Origin: Hordeum vulgare subsp. vulgare
Taxonomy: Eukaryota > Streptophyta > Magnoliopsida > Poales > Poaceae
NCBI RefSeq assembly: GCF_904849725.1
Contig: NC_058521.1
Location: 433,956,676-434,020,675 of the forward strand
Length of the DNA stretch: 64,000 nucleotides
Direction: 5' to 3'
A program made the position numbers and the translations under genes. The notes below the pieces were generated by a model, which saw nothing but the letters and a program-made list of their open reading frames with translations, had not been told where the DNA came from and did no database searches. Position 1 is the first letter of the stretch, and every line of letters starts with the position of its first letter. Below are positions 21,531 to 31,677 of the stretch, in pieces.

Positions 21531-23148
21531 GACATCGCTTGTCCTCAAGCGAAAACCAAGATCCATAAACATGTCCACATGTTTAGGGATGAAGGTGTCA
21601 AAAAACATAATACAGACATGAGGGCATCATGATCACACATAGAACATCAATACATCATAAAGACCTTACCGAGAAGTAGCCAACAAAAGTCCATAGTCAT
21701 TGAAGCAGTTGCAATTTATGGGAAAGTAACAATTCCTTCATAAAGCAAAGTATGAAGCAAAAACCTTGCCGAGAAGTAGCCAACAAAAGTCCATAGTCAT
21801 TGAAGCAGTTGCAATTTATCATAACATCAGAAAGTGTCAAATAAGAGCTTGTAAAGCAAATCCACATACTCAATCATCTCTTTTGTTTTCCACAATTGCT
21901 ACAACTCACGTGGTACTCATGGTATCAAAGTTTCAGTTGGACACAGAGAAAGATAAGGGCTTATAGTTTTGCCTCCCAACCATTTACCTCAAGGGTAAAG
22001 TCAACAATAATAAAGCATAAGTACTCATCTCCAAGTTGATATATGAATATAGATATTTGCCTAGCTTGTGACGGTAGCCAAGACAAAGGCAAAATAAAGA
22101 ATTGGTGAAGATCACCATGACTCTTTCAAGGGCAAAAAGTAAAGGTACAAGATAGGCCCTTCGCAGAGGGAAGCAGAGGTTGTCATGCACTTTTGAGGTT
22201 TGGATGTGTGTCCTCTTAGTGCGGAGGAATGTCACTTTACATTGCCTCCTGTGATAAAGAAATTTATTATGCAGTCTGTCACTTTTATGTCTTCCTCATC
22301 AGAGGTTCGTACAAAGCTTATTTTCCACACAGTAATAGATCATACATATTAGAGAGCAATTTTTATTGCTTGCACCGATGACAACTTACTTGAGGGATCT
22401 TATTCAATCCATAGGTAGGTATGGTGGACTCTCATGGAAAAACTGGGTTAAAGGTTTATGGATGCACAAGTAGTATCTCTACTTGGTGCAGGAGTTTTGG
22501 CTAATATGAGGTGCAAGCAATCGTCACATGCTAAGGGATCTCTAGGCATATAACATTGTTTGGAACCAAGCAAACACAATTCATTATGTTGTCTTCCTTG
22601 TCCAACATCTACATCTAAGCATGTAATAGTTTGGTGAGTGCTCACAATTACAGAAAGTGTCTAAGATGATATATTTATATGTGAACCTCTCTTTCCTTAT
22701 TACTTCTTATTAATTGCAACAATGACTGGGGTCTATGTTGGTCTATTCTCAACAAGTTTCAATCATCATACTTGTTATATGTGAAGCTATCACTTTCCAT
22801 AAGATCATCTCATGATCTTTCATGCTATCATTCTTTTAATACTTTTTATTATAATCTAATAATCTTTCATGCTATCATCTAATAATCTTTCATGCGATCA
22901 CAGCACAAAACAAAGCCCTTGACTAAGATACTCTTTATTATATAGCTCGCAAGCTCGAATACAACCGGGGAGACACAAGGCAAAAGACTCAAACTAAACA
23001 CTAAAGACTTATTCCATTAAGAGAAGAAATAAAAACTGAAAAGGAAAGAACTAAAACAAAGGTAAAAGCAAAACATATAAAGGTGATACGATACTAGGGC
23101 AACTCCCCCAAGCTTGGCAATAGCCAAGGGGATTGCCCATACCAATGC
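21531..23148 (-). other. B non-coding region before the 3' LTR
   Basis: 1.6 kb without a convincing gene. A 57-bp segment is duplicated with a 100-bp period (21663-21719 and 21763-21819). A second polypurine-like CTCCCCCAAGCTTGG lies at 23103-23118, close to the end of the small ORF. Confidence 0.65.
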
Positions 23149-23667
23149 TTAGTTGTCTTCCTTTGGTGGTAATGATGGTGGTGTTGTTGAAGTAGTCTGA
23201 TTCTCCGTCTTCCAAGGCATAGGTGCTCCATCATGGCAGGATGAACGAGTCGCTGAAATCCTCAAATCTGCAGCCAACCGTATTGATTTAAATCTATACT
23301 CATACTCACAGTTTTGGTTCTGCAGGTCATAGATCTGGCCCTGAAGTTGATCAACCCTATCATAGAGCCTGGAGAGGTGCTTCCCAATGTTAATGGCACC
23401 CATCTTGTGATTGTTGGTGAACTCCATGATCATCATGTGGTTGGCGTTGAGTCCACGCTCCACCATCCCTTGGCACTTGAAGACTTGTTGCTCCATTGCT
23501 TCGAGCCTCATCTCCATGCTTCCCGTCTTTTTAGGCCCCTCAACATCACGGATGTGTAACATCCCCTCACGCATCTCAATAGATTGAGGGTGTTTCAGCA
23601 CTTCCGTGAGGTAGGGATTGATGACCTTCTCGAAGATCTTGTCCTTAGGAGCTTTTGGGGAAGTCAT
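23149..23667 (-). CDS. B downstream ORF, 172 aa, intact, function unknown
   Basis: An uninterrupted minus-strand ORF between pol and the 3' LTR, starting at ATG 23665-23667 (MTSPKAPKDKIFEKVINPYL). The middle, LEAMEQQVFKCQGMVERG and LYDRVDQLQGQIYDLQNQ, has the heptad pattern of a coiled coil; the C-terminus is Pro/Thr-rich. There is no signal peptide or membrane segment, so it is not an envelope-like protein. I recall similar small coiled-coil ORFs at this position in other grass Athila elements but cannot check. A TATA-like sequence 85 bp upstream inside a GC palindrome module suggests its own transcript. It is notable as the only complete ORF left in B. Confidence 0.6.
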   Translation of the reverse strand: MTSPKAPKDKIFEKVINPYLTEVLKHPQSIEMREGMLHIRDVEGPKKTGSMEMRLEAMEQQVFKCQGMVERGLNANHMMIMEFTNNHKMGAINIGKHLSRLYDRVDQLQGQIYDLQNQNCEYEYRFKSIRLAADLRISATRSSCHDGAPMPWKTENQTTSTTPPSLPPKEDN

Positions 23668-23733
23668 GACGATCTAGATCTGCACAGAAACAGGCTTGAA
23701 ACGAAAACAGATGAAAACTGCGCGATACGGAGA

Positions 23734-26700
23734 TCAAAACCCTCGGGCGTATATATAATGATTTTTTCTAGACCAGAAGGAGTGCTCCGCAAGAAAACGG
23801 AGTCCGGGAGGCACACGAGGTACCCACAAGCCATGTAGCCGCTGCCAGTGGGGTAGGTGGCGGCTAGCAAGCTTGTGGCCGCCTCGTGCGCTCTCCGTAC
23901 TGCTTTTTATTTTTCTATTTTTCCATAAATTCCAAAACGGAGAAAATTTCCTACTGGAAAAGTTCGGAGTCCAATTACTTACCGAAACACATACCTCTTC
24001 ATTTTCAGGGTCTGAAACAGGCTGATAAACATCCCTTATGTACTCCTCCGGAGTTATGATATTGATGATATTGGTCTCAACATTTATGGGAGTACCAGAG
24101 ATATAATGCTTGATTCTTTGCCCATTTACCACTCTAGGAAAATTACCTTCTGTGTTATTGATTTTGATGGCACCGGAACGATATACTTCCTCGACAACGT
24201 AAGGACCTTCCCATTTAGAGAGAAGCTTGCCTGCGAAGAATCTTAAGCGACAATTGTACAACAGGACATAATCACCTACATTGAACTCTCGTTTTTGAAT
24301 TCTTTTGTCGTGCCATCTCTTAACCTTTTCCTTGAACAACTTGGCATTCTCATATGCATGGGTCCTCCATTCATCTAATGAGCTGATATCAAACAACCGC
24401 TTCTCACCGGCAAGTTTGAAATCGAAGTTGAGCTCTTTGATTGCCCAATAAGCTTTGTGTTCCAACTCAAGAGCTAAATGACAGGCCTTATCGTAAACCA
24501 TTTTATACAGCGACATGCCCATGGGATTCTTATAAGCAGTCATATAAGCCAATAGTGCATCGTCAAGTTTTCTAGGCCAATTCTTTCGAGATCTATTGAC
24601 AGTCTTTTGTAAGATCAATTTGATCTCCCTATTACTCAACTCCACTTGACCACTAGACTGAGGATGATAAGGAGATGCAACTCTATGGTTGACATCATAC
24701 TTAGCAAGCATCTTGCGGAAAACACCATGAATGAAGTGTGAACCGCCATCAGTCATCAAATACCTAGGGGCTCCAAATCTTGGGAAAATGACTTCTTTAA
24801 GCATCTTAATAGAGGTGTGATGATCAACATTTCTAGTGGGGATAGCTTCTACCCACTTAGTGACATAATCAACAAGGACTAAGATGTGAGTATACCCATT
24901 GGAAATCGGTAAGGGTCCCATATAATCAAAGCCCCAGACATCAAATGGTTCAATAACAAGTGAATAGTTCATAGGCATTTCCTGACGCTTACTGATGTTC
25001 CCTATTCTTTGGCATTCGTCACAAGACAAGACACACTTACGGGCATCCTTGAAGAGAGTGGGCCAATAGGAACCTGATTGCAATACCTTATGAGCAGTTC
25101 TATCTCCAGCATGGTGTCCTTCGTAGGCTTCGGAATGACACTTCTGCAAGATCTGTCCCTGTTCATGTTGAGGCACACAACGTCTAATAACACCATCTAC
25201 TCCTTACTTATAAAGGTGAGGATCATCCCAAAACTAGTGTCTCAAGTCAAAGAAGAATTTCTTCTTTTGCTGGTAGGTGAAACTGGGTGGTATGTATTTG
25301 GCTACGATATAGTTTGCGTAATCAGCATGCCACGGTGCACTATGTGAAGTGCGGATGACATTTAATTGCTCATCAGGAAAGCTGCCATCAATAGGTCGTG
25401 GGTCATCAAGGACATTCTCTAGCCTGGACAAGTTATCTGCTACAGGGTTATCAGCACCCTTTCGGTCAACAACGTGCAAATCAAATTCCTGTAGCAGGAG
25501 AACCCATCTGATTAGCCTAGGCTTAGCGTCCTTCTTCTCCATAAGGTACTTAATAGCAGCATGATCAGAGTGAATAGTGAATTTGGAGTCAACTATATAA
25601 GATCTGAACTTTTCACATGCAAACACGACTACTAAGAACTCCTTTTCCGTAGTGGCATAGTTTCTTTGGGCACTGTCTAGAGTTTTACTAGCGTAGTGAA
25701 TAACATTCAACTTCTTGTCAATTCTTTGTCCTAGAACAGCACCAACAACATAATCACTAGCATCGCACATGATTTCAAAGGGCAAGTTCCAATCAGGTGG
25801 TTGAACAATAGGTGCGGTTATCAAGGCCTTCTTAAGTATTTCGAAAGCTTCCTCACAATCCTCATCAAAAACAAAAGGAACATCCTTCTGCAAGAGGTTG
25901 GCAAGAGGCCTAGAAATCTTAGATAAGTCTTTAATGAACCTTCTATAGAAACCAACATGACCTAGGAAACTTCGTATACCTATGATATCTGTGGGGCAAG
26001 GCATTTTCTCAATTGCATCAACCTTAGCCTTATCAACTTCAATGCCTTTCTCAGAGATTTTGTGTCCTAAGACGATGCCTTCATTAACCATGAAGTGGCA
26101 CTTCTCCCAGTTCAAGACGAGATTGGTATCTTTGCATCTCTGTAATACTCTATCAAGCTTGCCGAGGCAATCGTCAAAGAAAGAACCGTAAACGGAGAAA
26201 TCATCCATGAAAACCTCAACAATCTTTTCACAAAATTCACACAATGTAGCCATCATACATCTTTGAAAGGTGGCAGGTGCATTGCATAAGCCAAAAGGCA
26301 TAAGTCTATAAGCAAAGGTACCAAAGGGGCAGGTGAAAGTGGTTTTCTCCTGATCAGATTGTGCAACAGGTATTTGCAAGAAACCTGAATAACCGTCTAG
26401 AAAGCAGAAGTGTGTGTGTTTAGATAGCCTTTCTAGCATTTGGCCGATAAACGACAAAGGATAATGGTCTTTCCTAGTTGCCTTGTTCAGTTTCCGGAAG
26501 TCTATCACCATCCTATAGCCAGCAATAATCCTTTGTGGGATTAGTTCATTCTTATCATTAGGAACGACAGTGATACCTCCCTTCTTAGGTACGCAATGTA
26601 CTGGACTTACCCAATCACTATGAGCAAGAGGATAAATGATTCCTGCTTCCAGAAGCTTTAATATTTCTTTTCTCACGACCTCTTTCATCCTAGGATTTAA

Positions 26701-27756
26701 TATCCTTCGATGATCAGCAACTAGTTTAGAATCAGGATCAGTTTTAATCTTGTACTGACATAGAGTAGGACTAATACCCTTAAGATCATCAATAGTATAT
26801 CCAATAGCCGCACGGTGCTTCCTCAAAGTTTTTAATAACTTCTTCTCTTCGTGATTCGAGAGGTGAGCACTAATAATAAGATGATATATCTCCTTCTCAT
26901 CAAGGTAGGCATACTTAAGAGTATGTGGTAACTGTTTTAGCTCGAACACGGGATCACCATTTGGTGGGGGAGGATCCCCAAGCAGTTCAATAGGCAGATT
27001 ATTCTTGAGAATAGGATATTGTTCTAATTTTTTTTTATCTATCTCATCTCTTTCATCCATATGCATATCATTTTCATGCTCAAGCAGATATTGCTCTAAG
27101 GGATCCGTAGGAGGTACGGCAATAGAGGCAAGAGCAATGATTTCATCCCTACCAGACGACTCTTTTTTATGGGGTCGTCTTCCAAACTTGGAGAAGTTAA
27201 ATTCATGAGACACACCCTCGAAACTAACAATGATAGTCTGTTTAATGCAATCAATATGAGCATTGACGGTGTTGAGAAAGGGTGTACCAAATATGATGGG
27301 ACAAAAGATATCTTGTGCAGTATCAAGGACGAGGAAATCAGTAGGGTACTTCGTCTTACCACATAAGACTTCTACATCTCGCACAATTCCCACAGGGCAG
27401 ATAGTGTCTATATTAGCTAGCGTAATAGTGACATCAATGGGTTCTAACTCAGCACGTGCAATCTCATCTTTGATTTCATCGTATAGGGACCGGGGTATTG
27501 CACTAACACTAGCACCCATATCACATAAACCATGATAACAGTGATCTCCTATCTTGACAGAAACAACGGGCAGGCCAACTACAGGTCCGTATTTGACTTT
27601 TGCGTGAGGTTTAGCAATTCTAGCGGAGTCCTCATAGAATTTGATAACATGCCCGTCTATGTCTTCGGCTAAGAGATCTTTGATAATAGCAACACTAGGT
27701 TCAACTCTAATTTCCTCAGGGGGTGCAAGTGGTCTAATGTAATCCCTACGTATCAC
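23734..27756 (-). pseudogene. B pol: protease, RT, RNase H, integrase, two nonsense codons
   Basis: One continuous frame. In the 840-residue first part, protease Asp is in [11 protein letters not shown] (about residue 79), RT spans about 350-540 with CFLDGYSGF and FMDD (516-519), and RNase H has CDASD (about 665), TEKE and HSDHAA. Stops at 25234-25236 and 25204-25206 cut the RNase H-integrase linker. The 480-residue second part is integrase: zinc finger with CDEC (52-55), catalytic Asp in WGFDYMG (84), Asp in MTDGG (143) and Glu in GQVELSN (179), the D-35-E spacing. The C-terminal tail runs into the internal promoter module. All catalytic motifs survive; only the two stops and an upstream frameshift prevent synthesis. 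Confidence 0.9.
23748..23900 (-). promoter_or_regulatory. LTR-like GC palindrome with TATA box upstream of the B small ORF
   Basis: Read on the minus strand, a palindrome with arms around AGCCGCCACCTACCCC and GCGGCTACATGGCTTGTGGG (about 23823-23879) is followed by TTATATATACG at 23748-23758 and then the ORF start at 23667. The palindrome closely resembles the one in the B LTRs (29985-30060). This looks like a copy of the LTR promoter architecture placed inside the element. Confidence 0.5.
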
Positions 27757-27857
27757 ATTTGGAGCTTTCGAATAATCCTTTTTCCTAGTAGGGTAAGGTG
27801 GTTTCTCAGCGTAGGCACAAGGAACAATAGGATCACTAAAGGCAATGACTTTCTCTT

Positions 27858-28712
27858 CTACAGGAGGATGATACTTAAACCATTCTCTTTCTGAAGATCA
27901 ACATGAGCAGCAAAATATTCACAAAGATAAGCTACTATCTCAGAGTCAAGTCCATACTTAGAGCTAAAATCTCTAGAAGTGTTTGTTTCAACAAAAGATT
28001 TAACGCAATCAAACTGGAAATTCATACCTGACTCCTTACCTTCTTCAAGCTCCCAATCTTCAGAGTTATGTTTGATTCTTTCCAATAAATTCCACTTGTG
28101 GTCAATATCCTTCTTCATAAAAGAACCGGTACAAGAAGTGTCAAGCATGGTACGATCATCTTGAGAAATCCGAGCATAAAAGTTTTGAGTGATAATTTCT
28201 CTCGAGACCTCATGATTGGGGCATGAATATAGCATTTATTTAAGCCTCCCCCAAGCTTGAGCTATGCTTTCCCTGTCACGAGGCCAAAAGTTATAAATAT
28301 AATTCCGATCACGATGTACAAAATGCATAGGATAAAACTTTTGGTGAAATTCCAATTTCAACCGATTGTAGTCCCATGATCCAGTATCATCACATAGCCT
28401 ATACCATGTCAACGCCTTATCCTTCAAAGATAAAGGAAAGAATTTCTTATTTACCTCATCCTTGGGCAAACCTGCAAGATTAAATAAACCACAAACTTCA
28501 TCTACATAGATTAGATGCAAGTCTGGATGTGATGATCCATCTCCTGTAAAAGGATTAGCCAGCAGTTTCTCAAGCATACCCGAAGGAATTTCATATAAGA
28601 TATTTTCAGTAGGTACCTCAAGTTGAGGAGCAACTCCTCGTGCTTCCGTTCGTGGTGAAGATATACCGAACAAATTCCTCAAAGGAACAGTTTCCATAGT
28701 GACAAGTGACAA
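27858..28712 (-). pseudogene. B gag, one nonsense codon and a frameshift into pol
   Basis: It begins about 65 bases inside the primer site (MSLVTMETVPLRNLFG from 28712). It has the retrotransposon gag core: KDEVNKKFFPLSLKDKAL and WYRLCDDTGSWDYNRLKLEF, then ESIAQAWGRLK before a stop at 28236. The same frame continues with CPNHEVSREIITQNFYARIS. Near 27880 the sense frame moves to the pol frame (HPPVEEK), so gag and pol were probably one polyprotein. No CCHC finger is visible. Confidence 0.8.
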
Positions 28713-28775
28713 TAAATTTCAGCATAATATATAATTGTTTCCTTACCAAATTCCACTTACAAAAGGCGCTTCGCT

Positions 28776-28792
28776 CCCCGGCAACAGCGCCA
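28776..28792 (-). promoter_or_regulatory. tRNA-Asp primer-binding site of B
   Basis: Minus-strand TGGCGCTGTTGCCGGGG, one mismatch from the complement of a plant tRNA-Asp 3' end, 11 bases inside the 5' LTR. Confidence 0.8.
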
Positions 28793-28803
28793 GAAAAGAG
28801 TCT

Positions 28804-30334
28804 TGATGACCCACAAGTATAGGGGATCAATCGTAGTCCTTTTGATAAGTAAGAGTGTCGAACCCAACGAGGAGCAGAAGGCTCTGATAAACAGTTTTCA
28901 GCAAGGTAATAACTGCAAGCACTGAAAGTAGCGGTAACAAGTGATGGTGTAGTGAGGTGAAACGTAGCAAGTGAAAAGTAACAAGTAAAAAGTAGCAGCA
29001 ACGGTCCAGCAAAGTGGCCCAATCCATTTTGTAGCAAGGGACAAGCCTGAACAAAGTCTTATAGGAGGAAAAGCGCTCCCGAGGTCACACGGGAATTTCT
29101 GCCATGCTAGTTTCATCATGTTCATGTGATTCGCGTTCGTTACTTTGATAGTTTGATATGTGGGTGGAACGGCGCTTGGGTACTGCCCTTACTTGGACAA
29201 GCATCCCACTTATGATTAACCCCCCTCGCAAGCATCCGCAACTACGAAAGAAGAATTAAGACAACGTCTAACCATATCATTAAACTAGTGGATCCAAATC
29301 AGCTCCTTACGAAGCAACGCATAGACCGGGGTTTAAGCTTCTGTCACTCTAGCAACCCATCATCTACTTACTACTCCCCAATGCCTTCATATAGGCCCAA
29401 ATATGGTGAAGCGTTATGTAGTAGACGTTCACATAACACCACTAGAGGAAAAGACAACATACAACATATCAAAATACCGAACGAATACCAAATTCACATG
29501 ACTATTATCAGCATGACTTATCCCATGTCCTCAGGAACAAAAGTAACTACTCACAAAGAATAATCATAATCATGATCAGAGGTGTAATGAGTAGCATCAA
29601 GGATCTGAACATAAATCTTCCACCAAGTAGTCCAACTAGCATAAACTACAAAGAGTAATCAACACTACTAGCAACCTTACAAGTACCAATCGGAGTCGCG
29701 AGACGGAGATTGGTTACAAGAGATGAACTAGGGTTTGGAGAGGAGATGGTGCTGATGAAGATGTTGATGGAGATGACTCCCCTCCGACGAGAGGAGTGCT
29801 GGTGATGACGATGGCGATGATTTCCCCCTCCGGGAGGGAAGTTTCCCCAGCAGGATCGTCCTGCCGGAGCTCTAGATTGGATCTACTCACGTTCCACCTC
29901 GTGGCGGCGGAGAATCCACGAAAAAGCTCCACCCTGATTTTTTCCTGGACGAAACCCTTCATATAGCAAAAGAGGGGGTCCAGTGGGCCACCACAGTGCC
30001 CACAAGCCCTGTAGCCGCCGCCAGGGGGGTAGGTGGCGGCTACCAGGCTTGTGGGCCCCTGGTAGCTCCAAAGTGGCACTTCTTTTGCCCAGTATTTTTT
30101 ATATATTCCCAAAAAATTCCATGCTGATTTTCAGGGCATTTGGAGTTGCGCAGAATAGAGGACTCAGACTTGCTCCTTTTCCAGTCCAGAATTCCAGGTG
30201 CTGGTATTCTCCCTCTTCAAATGAACCTTGCAAAATAAGAGAGAAAAGGCATAAGTATGGTACCACAAAGTAATATATCAGACCATAAAGTGATAAATAT
30301 CAACATGAAATCATGATGCAAGACGGACGTATCT
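28804..30334 (-). repeat. B 5' LTR (1531 bp)
   Basis: An uninterrupted copy of the LTR split at 3602-21515. It shows the unoccupied insertion site of C at about 29058-29068. It has a GC palindrome at 29985-30060 and, beyond it on the minus strand, a TATA-like CTATATGAA at 29958-29966. Its outer end reads GTATCT instead of GTATCA. Confidence 0.92.
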
Positions 30335-31677
30335 AATATTGAACGGAGTCCAAACGGAATAATACCTCCGAAAAGATTTTTTTTCCGCAACAGAAGATAC
30401 GTAGGAAGCTTGACAACCAAGGCAAAGGCTCCCGGGGGAGGCCACAAGCCCCCTAGCCGCGGCCTGGGGGGCGCCTAGCAGGCTTATGGGCCCCCCGTGG
30501 ATCCTTTGCCCTACTTCTTCTGCCTATAAATCCTCGAAAAATCTAAAACCACGGGAGAGAGCCACGAAAATACTTTTCCGCCGCCGCAAACTTCTGAGTC
30601 CGCAAGATCCCTTCTGGGGCACGTTCTGGTGCCCTGCCGGAGGGGGGATTCGGACACGGAGGGCTTCTTCATCAACACCATTGCCTCTCCGATGATGCAT
30701 GAGTAGTTCACCACAGACCTTCGGGTCCATAGCTAGTAGCTAGATGGCTTCTTCTCTCTCTTGGATCTTCAATACAAAGTTCTCCATGATCTTCATGGAG
30801 ATCTATCCGATGTAATCCTCTTTTGCGGTGTGTTTGTCGAGATCCGATGAATTGTGGATTTATGATCAGATTATCTATGAATCTTATTTGAGTTTCCTCT
30901 GATCTCTTATATGCATGATTTCATATCCTTGTAATTCTCTTCGAGCTGTCGGTTTTATTTGGCCAAATTGATCTATGATTCTTGCAATGGGAGAAGTGCT
31001 TGGTTTTGGGTTCATACCGTGCGGTGTCCTCACCTAGTGACAGAAGGGGGAGCGAGGCACGCATCATGTTGTTGTCATCAAGGGTAAAAAGATGGGGTTT
31101 ATATCTATTGCATGAATTTATCCCTCTACATCATGTCATCTTGCTTAAGGCGTTACTCTGTTTGTTATGAACTCAATACACTAGATGCATGCTGCATAGC
31201 GGTCGATGTGTGGAGTAATAGTAGTAGATGCAGAAAGTATCGGTCTACTTGTCTCGGATGTGATGCCTATATGTATGATCATTGCCTTAGATATCGTCAT
31301 GACTTTGTGCGGTGCTATCAATTGCTCGACAGTAATTCGTTCACCCACCATAATATTTGCTATCATGAGAGAAGCCTCTAGTGAACACTATGGACCCCGG
31401 GTCTACTTCACATCATATTTTCAGCTCTACAATTTTATTTTGTTTCACTTTCTGCCTTCAGATCTCACCTTGCAATCAATCGTTAAGGGATTGACAACCC
31501 CTTTGTAACGTTGGGTGCAAGTTTTCTGTTTTTGCGCAGGTACTTTCGAGACTTGCCTTGATACTCCTACTGGATTGATACCTTGGTTCTCAAACTGAGG
31601 GAAATACTTACTGCTACTATGCTGCATCACCCTTTCCTCTTCAAGGGAAAAACCAACGCAAGCTCAAGAGGTAGCAG
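30335..31677 (+). repeat. A1 3' LTR, right fragment
   Basis: Starts with B's right target duplication AATAT (30335-30339) and continues the A LTR: GGAGTCCAAACGG, a GC palindrome (30435-30500), a TATA-like CCTATAAATCC (30523), and the terminal TCAAGAGGTAGCA. At 31206-31217 it shows the site into which the Helitron inserted in A2, unoccupied. Confidence 0.87.

Larger units (their letters stand above)
3602..30334 (-). mobile_element. B: Athila-type Ty3/gypsy retrotransposon, full length, inserted in the A1 LTR
   Basis: Minus-strand element with both LTRs, primer site, gag, protease-RT-RNase H-integrase, an extra downstream ORF and polypurine tract. Plus-strand boundaries are TGATGACC at 3602 and GACGTATCT at 30334 (the expected terminal A has become T). 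The flanking 5-bp duplication AATAT is at 3597-3601 and 30335-30339, and the A1 LTR sequence is continuous across the insert. Its 3' LTR is split by element C. With C removed, B is about 10.4 kb and its two LTRs are about 1.53 kb each. Lineage is judged from the RT and integrase; assignment to a named Triticeae family was not tested. Confidence 0.9.
1..31677 (+). mobile_element. A1: Ty3/gypsy element without visible pol, 3' part, interrupted by nested insertions
   Basis: Plus-strand LTR retrotransposon whose 5' half lies beyond the left edge. Visible parts are the end of a gag-protease frame (1-641), about 2.8 kb of non-coding DNA, a polypurine tract at 3415-3429 and a 3' LTR starting TGATACGTCTCC at 3430 and ending GGTAGCA at 31677. 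The LTR is split by element B; without B it is about 1.5 kb. No reverse transcriptase or integrase lies between protease and LTR, so the element looks non-autonomous. The second copy, A2, at 49835-64000 has the same layout and confirms the LTR ends. The 5-bp target copy to the right should be GGTAC (31678-31682); its partner is outside the window. Confidence 0.85.

Noticed and set aside
29985..30060. LTR palindromes as microRNA precursor genes
   Set aside because: The fold is possible, but similar GC palindromes occur in all the LTRs here; without small-RNA data a precursor call cannot be supported.
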